The notes under the pieces: generated by a model
What the model saw: only the letters and a program-made list of their open reading frames with translations
What the model was told of the DNA's origin: nothing
Database searches by the model: none
Source of the DNA: Bradyrhizobium sp. WD16
GTDB lineage: Bacteria > Pseudomonadota > Alphaproteobacteria > Rhizobiales > Xanthobacteraceae
Length of the DNA: 64,000 bases
Reading direction: 5' to 3'
NCBI RefSeq assembly: GCF_024181725.1
Contig: NZ_CP028908.1
Span: 1,550,001-1,614,000, forward strand
Made by a program: the position numbers and the translations under genes
Shown here: one piece after another, positions 51,491 to 60,486 of the stretch
Numbering within the stretch: the stretch's first letter is position 1
Layout: each line of letters opens with the position of its first letter

Positions 51491-52621
51491 GTGAAACGCA
51501 TTGTTCTGGCGGGCGCCATGCTCGCGGCCACCTGTGCCATCGGCCAGGCCCAGACCATCAAGCTCGCCGATGTCGCCGAATTGTCCGGCGGCGGCGCCAC
51601 CGTCGGCACCAACTGGAAGAACGGCATCGACCTCGCGGTCGAGGAGATCAATGCCAAGGGCGGTATTCTCGGCCGCAAGATCGAGGTCAGCCACGCCGAC
51701 TCGCAATCCAATCCGGGCGTCGCCCGCGCCCAGGTCCAGAAGGCCCTCGACAGCGAGCCTTACGTCCTGCTCGGACCGGGCTATTCCGGCTCGGTTAAGG
51801 TCACCGCGCCGCTCGCCGCGGAGGCTGGCATCACCCAGATCATGGGCGGTGAGGCCGCCGAACTGACCCGCATGGGCAACAAATTCCTGTTCCGCACCTC
51901 GTTCGGCCAGCAGTCGTCGATGCCCAAGGTCGCCAAATACATCGCCGAGGACCTCAAGGCGAAGACCGTGGCCGTCGTCTGGGTCAACAACGACTTCGGC
52001 AAGGGCGGCCGCGATGTCATCGTCGACGAATTCAACAAGCGCGGCGTCAAGGTGGTGGCCGACCTCTCGACCGAAGCCGGCCAGGCCGACTTCGCCGCCG
52101 ACGTCGCCAAGGTCAAGGCGGCCAATCCGGACGCGATCTTCGCCTACGTCAACGAGGAAGAGAGCGCCCGGATCCTCAAGGAACTGCAGCGCCAGGCCGT
52201 CACCGCGCCGCGCGTCGGCGAAACCACGCTGGTCGGCCAGAAGGTCGTCGAACTCGCCGGCGATGCCGCCAACGGCGCCCGCGGCCATGTCGGCCTCACG
52301 ACCGATGCGCCGGTCGAGCTTGTCAAGGCCTTCCGCGACAAGTTCGTCAAGAAGTACAATTACGTGCCCGACCACAACGGCCTCAAGGGCTGGCTCGCCG
52401 TCTACATGGTCAAGGCCGCGACCGAGAAGATGGGCAAGGTCGACTCCAAGGGCGTCGCCGATGCCCTGCACGGCCTGACCGTCAAGGCCGCCCAGGAGCC
52501 CGGCATCCTGATGGACGTCACCTTCGACCAGAACGGCGACATCGATCGCCAGGGCTTCCTGGTCGAGATCGTCAACGGCAAGCAGGTGGTCAAGCAGGTC
52601 CTGCCGAAGATGAACAACTGA
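51491..52621 (+). CDS. Liv-type ABC transporter substrate-binding protein
   Basis: This 376-residue periplasmic protein has a signal peptide ending GQAQ-TIKLAD. Its Leu/Ile/Val-binding-protein fold shows in GIDLAVEEINAKGGILGRKI, YVLLGPGYSGSVKVTAPLAA and VAVVWVNNDFGKGGRD. The start is GTG 51491 with AGGGAG upstream. It is the first of five Liv-type genes. Members of this family often bind aromatic or hydroxy acids; the catabolic neighbours point to quinate, shikimate or a related cyclohexane carboxylate. Confidence 0.9.
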   Translation: MKRIVLAGAMLAATCAIGQAQTIKLADVAELSGGGATVGTNWKNGIDLAVEEINAKGGILGRKIEVSHADSQSNPGVARAQVQKALDSEPYVLLGPGYSGSVKVTAPLAAEAGITQIMGGEAAELTRMGNKFLFRTSFGQQSSMPKVAKYIAEDLKAKTVAVVWVNNDFGKGGRDVIVDEFNKRGVKVVADLSTEAGQADFAADVAKVKAANPDAIFAYVNEEESARILKELQRQAVTAPRVGETTLVGQKVVELAGDAANGARGHVGLTTDAPVELVKAFRDKFVKKYNYVPDHNGLKGWLAVYMVKAATEKMGKVDSKGVADALHGLTVKAAQEPGILMDVTFDQNGDIDRQGFLVEIVNGKQVVKQVLPKMNN

Positions 52622-52684
52622 CGCGACCGCCGTCGCCCCGGTTTCCGCCGGGGCGACAGGTTCGCGACGGAGGGAAAGAAGAAC

Positions 52685-53560
52685 ATGTCCAATCTGCTCG
52701 ACCTGCTGGTCGCAGGGCTTGCGACCGGCGCGATCTACGCGCTCGTGGCCGTCGGCTTCACGCTGCTATGGCAGACATCGCAGACGATCAATTTCGCGCA
52801 GGGCGAATTCGTCATGCTGCCGGCCTTCCTGATGCTGGCCGCGATGAACGCCGGCGCGCCGTTCTGGCTGGCGATCCTGATCGGCATCGCCCTGTCGGTG
52901 ATCCTGCTCGGCCTCGGTTTCAAGCTGCTGCTCGTCGACCCCATGCTGCGCCACGGCGTGCTGCCGCTCGCCATCGCCACCATGGCGCTGGCCATCGGCA
53001 TCAAGGAAGCGGTCAAGCAGTTCTACAGCGCCGAGGCCTCGCCCTTCCCGTCGCTGATCCCCGGCGGCGAAATCGCCGTGTTCGGCCGCCCGGTGGCGGT
53101 GCAGAGCATCGGCGTATTGATCCTCGCCATCGTGGTGGTGCTGGGGCTGACCGCCTTCCTCAACCGCACCTCGATCGGCCACCAGATGCAGGCGGCGTCG
53201 CAGAACCCGACAGTGGCGCGCATCATCGGCGTACCGGTCGAGCGGATGATTCTCCTGACCTTCGTCATCAATGCGGCGCTGGTGGCGATCGCCTCGATTC
53301 TGATCACGCCGATCTATCTCGCCAAATTCTCCAGTGGCGAGGTGCTCGGCCAGGCCGCCTTCATCGCCGCCATCGTCGGCGGCTTCAATCAGGTGCGCGG
53401 CGCCATCGCCGGCGGGCTCCTGATCGGCGTCGTCGACAATCTCGGCGCCGCCTATGTCTCGACCCAGTATCGCGCCGCCATTCCGATGATTCTCCTGATC
53501 GTCATCATCCTGTTCCGGCCGCAGGGCCTGCTCGGCCGCGCCGAGGAGCGTACGGTATGA
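52685..53560 (+). CDS. Liv-type ABC transporter permease (LivH-like)
   Basis: This 291-residue permease has about eight membrane spans and the family's start (LLDLLVAGLATGAIYALVAV, then INFAQGEFVML) and IVGGFNQVRGAIAGGLLIGV. ATG 52685 follows GGAGGGAAAG. Its stop overlaps the LivM-like ATG (ATGA), so the two are translationally coupled. Confidence 0.93.
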   Translation: MSNLLDLLVAGLATGAIYALVAVGFTLLWQTSQTINFAQGEFVMLPAFLMLAAMNAGAPFWLAILIGIALSVILLGLGFKLLLVDPMLRHGVLPLAIATMALAIGIKEAVKQFYSAEASPFPSLIPGGEIAVFGRPVAVQSIGVLILAIVVVLGLTAFLNRTSIGHQMQAASQNPTVARIIGVPVERMILLTFVINAALVAIASILITPIYLAKFSSGEVLGQAAFIAAIVGGFNQVRGAIAGGLLIGVVDNLGAAYVSTQYRAAIPMILLIVIILFRPQGLLGRAEERTV

Positions 53561-54573
53561 CCCGCACCGCCACCCTGATCCGGATCGGCATTGGCGCGGC
53601 CGTGATCGCCGCGCTGATCCTGGTGCCGATGAATTTCAACCGTTACGGCCTGTTCATCCTCAGCCAGTGGGCGGTGATGACCATCGCCGCCATGGGCCTC
53701 AACCTCACCCTCGGCTATGCCGGGCAGGTGTCGCTGGCCCAGGGCGCCTTCGTCGGCATCGGCGCCTACAGCGCCGCCATTCTCACCACCCAGGGGATTC
53801 CCGGCATCGGCCCGCTACCGCTCCTCGGCGCGCTGGTCGTCGCCGTGGCGCTCTGCTTCGTCGTCGGCTGGATCCTCGGCTATCCTGCCCTGCGGGTGCA
53901 GCACCATTATCTCGCCTTCGTCACCCTGGCGTTCTCGACCCTGGCCTTCCTGGTGTTCCGCAACGAAGACTGGCTCACCAAGGGCATCTACGGCATCAGC
54001 GGCATCCCGCGGCCCCATATCCTCGGCTTCGCGACCGGCAAGCCGTTGCCGTTCTATTATGTCTGCCTCGGATCGCTGGCGCTGGTCTCGCTCGCGGTGT
54101 GGTGGCTGATCCGCTCGCCCTGGGGCCGCGCCTTCGTCGCCTTGCGCGAAAATCCGCTGCGGGCGCTATCGCTCGGCATCGATACCCGCCGCTACACGCT
54201 GATGGCCTTCGCCATCGGCTCGGCGCTGGGCGGCGTTGCCGGCACCCTCTACGCGCCGCTGACGCAATATATCGATCCGGTGCCGTTCGGACTGTCGCTG
54301 TCGCTCGATCTGCTGATGATGGTGATCGTGGGCGGCTCCGGATTCTTCTTCGGACCGTTCCTCGGCGCCATGATCGCCGTGCTGCTGCCGGAGTGGCTGC
54401 GCTTCACCCAGGGCTATTACCTGATGCTGTACGCTGTCGCCGTGATCGCGCTGCTGATCTATTCGCCATCCGGCATTCTCGGCATCCTCGACCGCATCCT
54501 CAACGAGCGGCGCACCCGCGCCGCCTCGGCCAAGCGCGCCTCTGCCAAGGCCCAGCTGGAGACCGCACCATGA
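53557..54573 (+). CDS. Liv-type ABC transporter permease (LivM-like)
   Basis: This 338-residue permease has about ten spans and the LivM blocks MGLNLTLGYAGQVSLAQGAF and GRAFVALRENPLRALSLGID, the latter being the coupling loop. It overlaps the previous and next genes by four bases each. A charged C-terminal tail (RRTRAASAKRASAKA) is slightly longer than usual. Confidence 0.93.
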   Translation: MTRTATLIRIGIGAAVIAALILVPMNFNRYGLFILSQWAVMTIAAMGLNLTLGYAGQVSLAQGAFVGIGAYSAAILTTQGIPGIGPLPLLGALVVAVALCFVVGWILGYPALRVQHHYLAFVTLAFSTLAFLVFRNEDWLTKGIYGISGIPRPHILGFATGKPLPFYYVCLGSLALVSLAVWWLIRSPWGRAFVALRENPLRALSLGIDTRRYTLMAFAIGSALGGVAGTLYAPLTQYIDPVPFGLSLSLDLLMMVIVGGSGFFFGPFLGAMIAVLLPEWLRFTQGYYLMLYAVAVIALLIYSPSGILGILDRILNERRTRAASAKRASAKAQLETAP

Positions 54574-55313
54574 GCCCGGTCCTCCAGGTCAGCGGCATCG
54601 AGAAGCATTTCGGCGGCATCACGGCCGTCAACGGCGTCAGCTTCGAGGTCCAGGAAGGCGAGATCCTCGGCCTGATCGGCCCCAATGGCTGCGGCAAGTC
54701 GACCTTGTTCAACTGCATTCTCGGCCAGCTCACGCCCAGCGCCGGCGAGGTCAAGGTGGATGGCCGCGTCACGACCGGCATGCGTCCATCCGAGCTCAAC
54801 CGCCTCGGCGTCAGCCGCACCTTCCAGCTCCTGCAGGTGTTTCCGAAGCTGTCGGTGCGCGAGAACCTCATTCTCGCCGGCCAGGAGCACCAGGGCAGCA
54901 TGCTGTCGCGCCTGTTCGGATCTTCCGATGCCGGCCTCGGCGGGGCGGCCGACCAGATGATCTCCTTCTTCAAGCTCGACCATCTCGCCACCGAGCCGGC
55001 CGGCGGCCTGTCCTACGGCCAGCAGAAGCTGCTCGACGCCGCCATGGCCTTCATGGGCGGGCCACGCCTCGTGCTGCTCGACGAGCCTGCCGGCGGCGTC
55101 AATTTGTCGATGCTCGCCGACCTCAAGGAGCGGCTCGCCGCCATCAACCGCGAGAAGCGCGCAACCTTTGTCGTCATCGAGCACAACATGGAATTCGTGA
55201 TGTCGCTGTGTTCCCGCGTCATCGTCATGGCCGAAGGCAAGGTTCTGGCCGAAGGCAGTCCCGACGCGGTGCGGCGCGACCCGGCCGTGATCGAAGCCTA
55301 TCTGGGGCATTGA
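54570..55313 (+). CDS. Liv-type ABC transporter ATP-binding protein (LivG-like)
   Basis: This 247-residue ATPase has Walker A GPNGCGKST, Q-loop RTFQLLQVFPKLSV, signature LSYGQQKLLD (the Tyr variant common in LivG), Walker B LVLLDEPAGG and H-switch VIEHNMEFVM. It starts within the LivM-like stop (ATGA overlap). Confidence 0.93.
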   Translation: MSPVLQVSGIEKHFGGITAVNGVSFEVQEGEILGLIGPNGCGKSTLFNCILGQLTPSAGEVKVDGRVTTGMRPSELNRLGVSRTFQLLQVFPKLSVRENLILAGQEHQGSMLSRLFGSSDAGLGGAADQMISFFKLDHLATEPAGGLSYGQQKLLDAAMAFMGGPRLVLLDEPAGGVNLSMLADLKERLAAINREKRATFVVIEHNMEFVMSLCSRVIVMAEGKVLAEGSPDAVRRDPAVIEAYLGH

Positions 55314-55425
55314 GAGCCATGCGACCTCAAGCACTCGTCCAAGGTTCAATGGCCAGGCCCCGGCCGGGCAGGACGTCGGTAACGGGGGCGCACCATTCGC
55401 CCGACACTGACCTGAGGAACGCAGC

Positions 55426-56178
55426 ATGAGCGACACCATCCTCGAAGTGCAGGGCCTGGTCGGCGGCTACGGCAAGATGACCATCCTCAACGGCACGACA
55501 TTCAGCGTGCCGGCCGGCACGATCACGACGGTGATCGGCCCCAACGGCGCCGGCAAGTCGACGGTGTTCAAGGCGATCTTCGGACTGCTCAAGCTGCGCG
55601 AGGGGCGCATCGTCTTCAAGGGCGAGGACGTCACCGGCTTCAGCCAGCGCAAGCTGCTGGCCGCCGGCATCAGCTACGTGCCGCAGGGCCGCAACATTTT
55701 CCCGGAACTCTCGGTGCGCCACAACATCGAGCTCGGCGCCGTCGCCGCCGGCAGCGGCATCCCCGACCTGCACGGCCGGATCGAGGCGGCGCTCGACCGT
55801 TTCCCGGCGCTGCGCCGCAAGGCCGGCCAGCAGGCCTCGACCCTGTCCGGCGGCGAGCAGAAGCAGCTCGAAATCGTCCGCGGCCTGCTGCTCGCCCCCA
55901 AGCTCGTGCTGATCGACGAGCCCTCGATCGGGCTGTCGCCGCTGATGGTGCAGGAAACCTTCGCGATCCTGCGCGAACTGCGCGACCGCGGCGTCTCGGT
56001 GCTGATGATCGAGCAGAATGCGCGCTCGGCGCTGGAGATCTCGGATTACGGCATCGTCCTCGAACTCGGCCAGACCCGCCTCGTCGACCACGCCCAGAAG
56101 GTGCTGAACGATCCCCGCATCGGCCAGCTCTTCCTTGGCGGCGCCATGGGCGGTGAAACGGGCGGTGAAGCGGCATGA
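55426..56178 (+). CDS. Liv-type ABC transporter ATP-binding protein (LivF-like)
   Basis: This 250-residue ATPase has Walker A GPNGAGKST, the LivF-type VPQGRNIFPELSVRHNIELG, signature LSGGEQKQLEIVRGL, Walker B LVLIDEPSIGLSP and LMIEQNARSALEI. It lies 112 bases after the LivG-like gene, the largest gap in this operon. Its stop overlaps the oxidoreductase start (ATGA). Confidence 0.93.
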   Translation: MSDTILEVQGLVGGYGKMTILNGTTFSVPAGTITTVIGPNGAGKSTVFKAIFGLLKLREGRIVFKGEDVTGFSQRKLLAAGISYVPQGRNIFPELSVRHNIELGAVAAGSGIPDLHGRIEAALDRFPALRRKAGQQASTLSGGEQKQLEIVRGLLLAPKLVLIDEPSIGLSPLMVQETFAILRELRDRGVSVLMIEQNARSALEISDYGIVLELGQTRLVDHAQKVLNDPRIGQLFLGGAMGGETGGEAA

Positions 56179-57230
56179 CACGGCCGCGGCTCGGCATCGC
56201 GGGTTTCGGCGCCATCGGCCGCAAGCACGCCGAGGTGATCCGGGCCCATGACGGCGCGGACATCGCCGGCGTTGCCGATCCCTCGCCCGAAGCCGAGGCC
56301 TTCGCCACCGCCGCGGGGCTGCGCTGGTATCGCGCGCCCGAGGCCCTGATGGAAGCGATGCCGCTCGACGGCGTCATCATCGCCACGCCCAATGCCCAAC
56401 ATGTGCCGGTCGCCTGTCACTGCCTCGCCCGCGATATCCCGGTGCTGATCGAAAAGCCGGTGGCCGAGAGCGTCGCCGCGGCACGGCCGCTGGTCGAGGC
56501 GGCGGCGTCGAGCCGCGCCGCGGTGCTGGTCGGTCATCACCGCCGCCACAATCCGCGCGTGCGCGCCATGCGCGACATCGTCCGCTCCGGACGCCTGGGC
56601 CGGCTCACCGCCGTGACGGCGCTGTTCCTGATCAAGAAGCCGGACGCCTATTTCGACGTCGCCTGGCGCCGCGAGGCGGGCGGCGGGCCGATCCTCATCA
56701 ACCTCATTCACGACGTCGACAGCCTGCGCTTCATCTGCGGCGAGATCACCGAGGTGCAGGCCATGACCGCGGATGGCGCCCGCGGTTTCGCCGTCGAGGA
56801 CACTGCCGCCCTGACTTTGCGCTTCGCCGGCGGCGCGCTCGGCGCGGTGACGCTGTCGGATGCGACGCCGGCGCCGTGGAGCTGGGAAATCGCCTCGGGC
56901 GAGAACCCGATCTATCCGCATTACGATGAACCCTGCTATCTGTTCGCCGGCGCGTCGGCCTCGCTGAGGGCGCCCGGACTGGAATTGTGGGATTATGCCG
57001 GGGAGGCCGGCTGGCACGCGCCGCTGCGCCGCGAGCGGCTCGACGTCGCCGACGCCGATCCGCTGATCGCGCAGATCGGCCACTTTCTCGACGTCGTCGC
57101 CGGGCGGGCGGCGCCGGAAGTCTCGCTCAGTGATGCGCTCGGCACGCTGACGGTCATCGAGGCGATCAAGAAGGCGGCAACGAGCGGGACGCGCGTTGCC
57201 CCCCAGGCATCCATGGAGCAGGCGACATGA
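56175..57230 (+). CDS. Gfo/Idh/MocA family oxidoreductase
   Basis: This 351-residue enzyme has an N-terminal Rossmann domain (LGIAGFGAIGRKHAEVIRAH), the family's EKP motif (VLIEKPVAESVAAA) and a C-terminal alpha/beta domain with GGGPILINLIHDVDSLRFIC, where His and Asp sit near the substrate. It overlaps both neighbours by four bases, between LivF-like and the QuiC1-type dehydratase. It most likely oxidises a ring hydroxyl of quinate, shikimate or a relative using NAD(P); other polyols cannot be excluded. Confidence 0.9.
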   Translation: MTRPRLGIAGFGAIGRKHAEVIRAHDGADIAGVADPSPEAEAFATAAGLRWYRAPEALMEAMPLDGVIIATPNAQHVPVACHCLARDIPVLIEKPVAESVAAARPLVEAAASSRAAVLVGHHRRHNPRVRAMRDIVRSGRLGRLTAVTALFLIKKPDAYFDVAWRREAGGGPILINLIHDVDSLRFICGEITEVQAMTADGARGFAVEDTAALTLRFAGGALGAVTLSDATPAPWSWEIASGENPIYPHYDEPCYLFAGASASLRAPGLELWDYAGEAGWHAPLRRERLDVADADPLIAQIGHFLDVVAGRAAPEVSLSDALGTLTVIEAIKKAATSGTRVAPQASMEQAT

Positions 57231-59098
57231 ACAAGCGGGCGATTGCCACCGTATCGCTGAGCGGCGCGTTGGACGAGAAGCTGCGCGCCATCGCGGCCGC
57301 CGGGTTCGACGCGGTGGAGATCTTCGAGAATGATTTCCTGTCGTTCGACGGTGGACCGCGCGACGTCGGCCGGATGTGCCGCGACCTCGGCCTGGAGATC
57401 TGCGCGTTCCAGCCGCTGCGCGATTTCGAGGGCATGCCCGAACCGCAGCGCAGCCGCAACTTCACCCGCGTCGAGAAGAAGTTCGAGCTGATGCAGGAGC
57501 TCGGCACCGATCTTCTGCTGATCTGCAGCAATGTCTCGCCGGCCTCGCTCGGCGGCATCGACCGCGCCGCCGACGATTTCCGCGAGCTCGGCGAGATCGC
57601 CGCGAGGCACAGGCTGCGGGTCGGCTTCGAGGCTTTGGCCTGGGGGCGGCACATCAACGACTATCGCGACGCCTGGGAGGTGGTGCGCCGGGCCGACCAC
57701 CCCTCGATCGGGCTGATCCTCGACAGCTTCCACGCGCTGGCGCCGAAGCTGCCGACCGCCGCCATCGCCTCGATTCCGAAGGATCGCATCTTCCTGGTGC
57801 AGCTCGCCGACGCGCCGAAGATCGACCTCGACGTATTGTCCTGGAGCCGGCATTTCCGCTGCTTTCCCGGACAGGGCAACCTGCCGCTCAACGACTTCAT
57901 GCAGGCGATCGCCGCCACCGGCTACGGCGGCCCGCTGTCGCTGGAGATCTTCAACGACCAGTTCCGAGCCGGATCCGCCGCCCGCGTCGCCGTCGACGGC
58001 CTGCGCTCGCTGATCCTGCTCGAGGACGACGTGGCGGCGCGGGCGCAGCCGCCGCGGCCCTCGCGCCTGCCGCCGAAACAGGCCAGCCGCGGCGTCGGCT
58101 TCATCGAATTCGCGGTCAACGAGGACAAGGCCGGCGACCTTGCCGCGCTGTTCGGCCAGCTCGGCTTCACGCAGACCGGCCAGCATCGCAGCAAGGCGGT
58201 GCAGCGCTGGACGCAAGGACAGATTGATCTCGTGATCAACTGCGAGTCCCACGGCTTCGCCCATTCCCACTACATCACGCACGGCCCAGGCGTCTGCGCC
58301 ATCGCCCTCGAGATCGACGACGTCGATACCGCCATGGCGCGGGCCGAGGCGCTGCACACCCGCACCTTCCATCAGCCGGTCGGCTCGGGCGAACTCGAGA
58401 TCCCGGCGATCCACGGCGTCGGCGGCAGCCTGCTCTACTTCCTGACGCCGGGTGGCCAGAACTGGGACCGCGATTTCACCGCGCTTGCCGCCGGCGCCGC
58501 CGGCGGCCTGACCCGCGTCGATCACATCTCCCAGTCCATGCCCTACGAGGACATGCTGTCCTGGCTGTTGTTCTACACCGGGCTGCTCGACCTCACCCGC
58601 TCGCCGCAGATGGATGTCGCCGATCCGGGCGGCCTGGTGCAGAGCCAGGCGATCAGCAACGCCGACGGCTCGCTGCGCCTGATCATCAACGGCTCGGTCG
58701 CCAATCGCACGTTGTCGGCGCGCTTCCTGTCGGAATTCTTCGGCGCCGGCGTGCAGCACGTCGCCTTCGGATGCGACGACATCTTCACCACCGTGAAGGC
58801 GATGCGGGCGCGGGGCGCGAGCTTCCTCGCCATCCCGGACAATTACTACGACGACATCGAGGCCAAGTACGATCTCGCCCCCGATGTCATCACGCTGCTG
58901 CGCGAGAACCAGATTCTCTACGATCGCGAGGGCGACGGCGAATTCTTCCAGATCTATACCCACGCCTTCGACGACCGTTTCTTCTTCGAGATCGTGCAGC
59001 GGCGCAATTACCAGGGCTTCGGCGCCGCCAATGCCGCGATCCGCCTCGCCGCCCAGGCGCGCGAGGCGCGCCCGGTGGGCATGCCGCGGATCGGGTGA
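57227..59098 (+). CDS. quiC1: 3-Dehydroshikimate dehydratase, two-domain QuiC1 type
   Basis: This 623-residue protein joins an N-terminal sugar-phosphate-isomerase-like TIM barrel (residues 1-265) to a C-terminal 4-hydroxyphenylpyruvate-dioxygenase-like VOC module (about 285-615), the architecture of Pseudomonas QuiC1. Metal ligands in the barrel are Glu135 (GFEALAWG), Asp166 and His169 (LILDSFHAL), Gln192 (VQLADAP) and Glu240 (LSLEIFNDQF), matching the QuiC1 pattern. The reaction turns 3-dehydroshikimate into protocatechuate. Its start overlaps the oxidoreductase stop (ATGA). It ends the operon, with a perfect hairpin following. Confidence in the reaction is high from architecture and ligands. 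Confidence 0.92.
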   Translation: MNKRAIATVSLSGALDEKLRAIAAAGFDAVEIFENDFLSFDGGPRDVGRMCRDLGLEICAFQPLRDFEGMPEPQRSRNFTRVEKKFELMQELGTDLLLICSNVSPASLGGIDRAADDFRELGEIAARHRLRVGFEALAWGRHINDYRDAWEVVRRADHPSIGLILDSFHALAPKLPTAAIASIPKDRIFLVQLADAPKIDLDVLSWSRHFRCFPGQGNLPLNDFMQAIAATGYGGPLSLEIFNDQFRAGSAARVAVDGLRSLILLEDDVAARAQPPRPSRLPPKQASRGVGFIEFAVNEDKAGDLAALFGQLGFTQTGQHRSKAVQRWTQGQIDLVINCESHGFAHSHYITHGPGVCAIALEIDDVDTAMARAEALHTRTFHQPVGSGELEIPAIHGVGGSLLYFLTPGGQNWDRDFTALAAGAAGGLTRVDHISQSMPYEDMLSWLLFYTGLLDLTRSPQMDVADPGGLVQSQAISNADGSLRLIINGSVANRTLSARFLSEFFGAGVQHVAFGCDDIFTTVKAMRARGASFLAIPDNYYDDIEAKYDLAPDVITLLRENQILYDREGDGEFFQIYTHAFDDRFFFEIVQRRNYQGFGAANAAIRLAAQAREARPVGMPRIG

Positions 59099-59141
59099 GT
59101 TGAACGGGCGAACGATGTACCGACACAGATCGCGTCGATGA

Positions 59142-59181
59142 GCCCCTCACCCGGCGCGCTGACGCGCGCCGGGTGAGGGGC
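59142..59181. terminator. Perfect 18-bp hairpin between convergent operons
   Basis: The arms GCCCCTCACCCGGCGCGC and GCGCGCCGGGTGAGGGGC enclose a four-base loop, between the QuiC1 stop (59098) and the TonB stop (59211). There is no U-tract, but position and stability suit a bidirectional terminator or a REP element. Confidence 0.75.
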
Positions 59182-59210
59182 ATGAGCGAGGCCGCGGGAC
59201 GGCAGCAGGC

Positions 59211-60008
59211 CTATCCCCGCCCCTTGTTGACGCGGAAGATCACCGGCACCGTGAAGCTCAAGGTTTCGTCGGCGATCAGCGGCGGCGGCGCCGGCACCGG
59301 ATCCGAGCGCTTGAGCATCGCCAGCGCGGCGGCGTCGAACGCCGGATCGCCCGAGCTCCTGGCGATGCTGCTCGCCAGGATGTGACCGCGCCGGTCGAGG
59401 GTGAAGGACACCAGGATTTCGGCCGCCTTCTCCGTCCGCTCCGAGGGATAGCGTTTGTGGCGATCGAGGTGGGCGACCAGTTCCTTCTGCCAAGTGGTGC
59501 GGACCCGCTGCTTGGCTGCGCCGATGCCCTGGGCCGGCGTGGTGGCGCGATCCGACGGCTTGGCGGTTTCCGAGGTCGGCCGCGCGGTGGCTTCGGAAGC
59601 TGCGGATTCCGCCGCCGGCGCCGCCTGGGCCGCGGGCTTCACCGGCTCGTCCTTGGGCGGCTTGTCGGTGGCATTGGGGGCGACGACGCGATCGGGCTCC
59701 TCGCTCTCGACCGGCACTTCTTTCGGCAACTCGCTCGGCATCAGCTCCGCCTTCTGCGCCGAGGCCGCATTGGACGCCGGCGAAGCCTCGCTGTCGGGAC
59801 CGGGCGGCAGGTCCGAGGGCGGAGCCTGAGGCGCCGCGAGTTCAAGGCTGATCTCCATGCCCGGCGCGCCGAGCTCCTCATCGACCTCGGCTTCGCTCAG
59901 ATGCGCGAACGCCAGCACGGCCCCGCCGACATGCAGAAACAGCGCCACTGCGGCAGCGCTCATCCAGAGCACGCGGGAGGGGGAGGCAGGTGCGTCGGCA
60001 AAGCTCAC
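59211..60008 (-). CDS. TonB family energy transducer
   Basis: This 265-residue protein has an N-terminal anchor helix (VLWMSAAAVALFLHVGGAVL, with the His in the membrane segment), a long Pro/Glu/Ala-rich periplasmic spacer (residues about 50-165), and a C-terminal TonB domain (KELVAHLDRHKRYPSERTEK, the YP motif, then FTLDRRGHILASSIARSSGD). The start is GTG 60008 with GAGG at eight bases. It follows exbD and exbB on the same strand and supplies energy to the receptor at 62163. Confidence 0.92.
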   Translation of the reverse strand: MSFADAPASPSRVLWMSAAAVALFLHVGGAVLAFAHLSEAEVDEELGAPGMEISLELAAPQAPPSDLPPGPDSEASPASNAASAQKAELMPSELPKEVPVESEEPDRVVAPNATDKPPKDEPVKPAAQAAPAAESAASEATARPTSETAKPSDRATTPAQGIGAAKQRVRTTWQKELVAHLDRHKRYPSERTEKAAEILVSFTLDRRGHILASSIARSSGDPAFDAAALAMLKRSDPVPAPPPLIADETLSFTVPVIFRVNKGRG

Positions 60009-60018
60009 GGACGTCGCC

Positions 60019-60474
60019 TCACGGCTTGGCGGCCGCCGCCGCGCCGCCCGGCACGCCCTCGAGGGCGATCAGCGCCACCTTGAGGTAGCCGCCGCTGCGC
60101 AGCAGATCGAGGATGTTCATCATCTCGCCATAGGGCACGGTGCGATCGGCGCGCAGGAAGATGCGCCGATCCTTGCCGCCGTCGCCGCCCTGGCCATCGA
60201 GGGTGCTGACCAGATCGACACGTTTCACCGGTGTCTCGCCGATCGCCACCGCGAGGTCGGCCTGGATGGTGACATAGGTCGGCTTGTCGGGCCGCTTCTG
60301 CGGCGTCGCCGTCGAGGACGGCAGGTCGACCGGCAGGTCGACCGTCGACAGGGGCGCCGCCACCATGAAGATGATGAGCAGCACCAGGATCACGTCGATG
60401 AACGGCGTGACGTTGATCTCGTGGGTTTCGCCGAAATCGTCGGCGTCGTCGACGTCGGTGAAGGTGACGCCCAT
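60019..60474 (-). CDS. exbD: ExbD-type biopolymer transport protein
   Basis: This 151-residue protein has a single TM (NVTPFIDVILVLLIIFMVAA) with the essential membrane Asp, and a periplasmic domain (DKPTYVTIQADLAVAIG; RIFLRADRTVPYGEMMNIL). It forms the proton-driven motor with ExbB and TonB. It lies 12 bases after the ExbB stop and 10 before the TonB start. Confidence 0.94.
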   Translation of the reverse strand: MGVTFTDVDDADDFGETHEINVTPFIDVILVLLIIFMVAAPLSTVDLPVDLPSSTATPQKRPDKPTYVTIQADLAVAIGETPVKRVDLVSTLDGQGGDGGKDRRIFLRADRTVPYGEMMNILDLLRSGGYLKVALIALEGVPGGAAAAAKP

Positions 60475-60486
60475 GGTCGACCTCCG

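Noticed and set aside
51491-56178. Plain branched-chain amino acid transporter
   Set aside because: The Liv-type family call stands, but the catabolic neighbours and shared overlaps make amino acids the less likely substrate, so no liv gene symbols were assigned.
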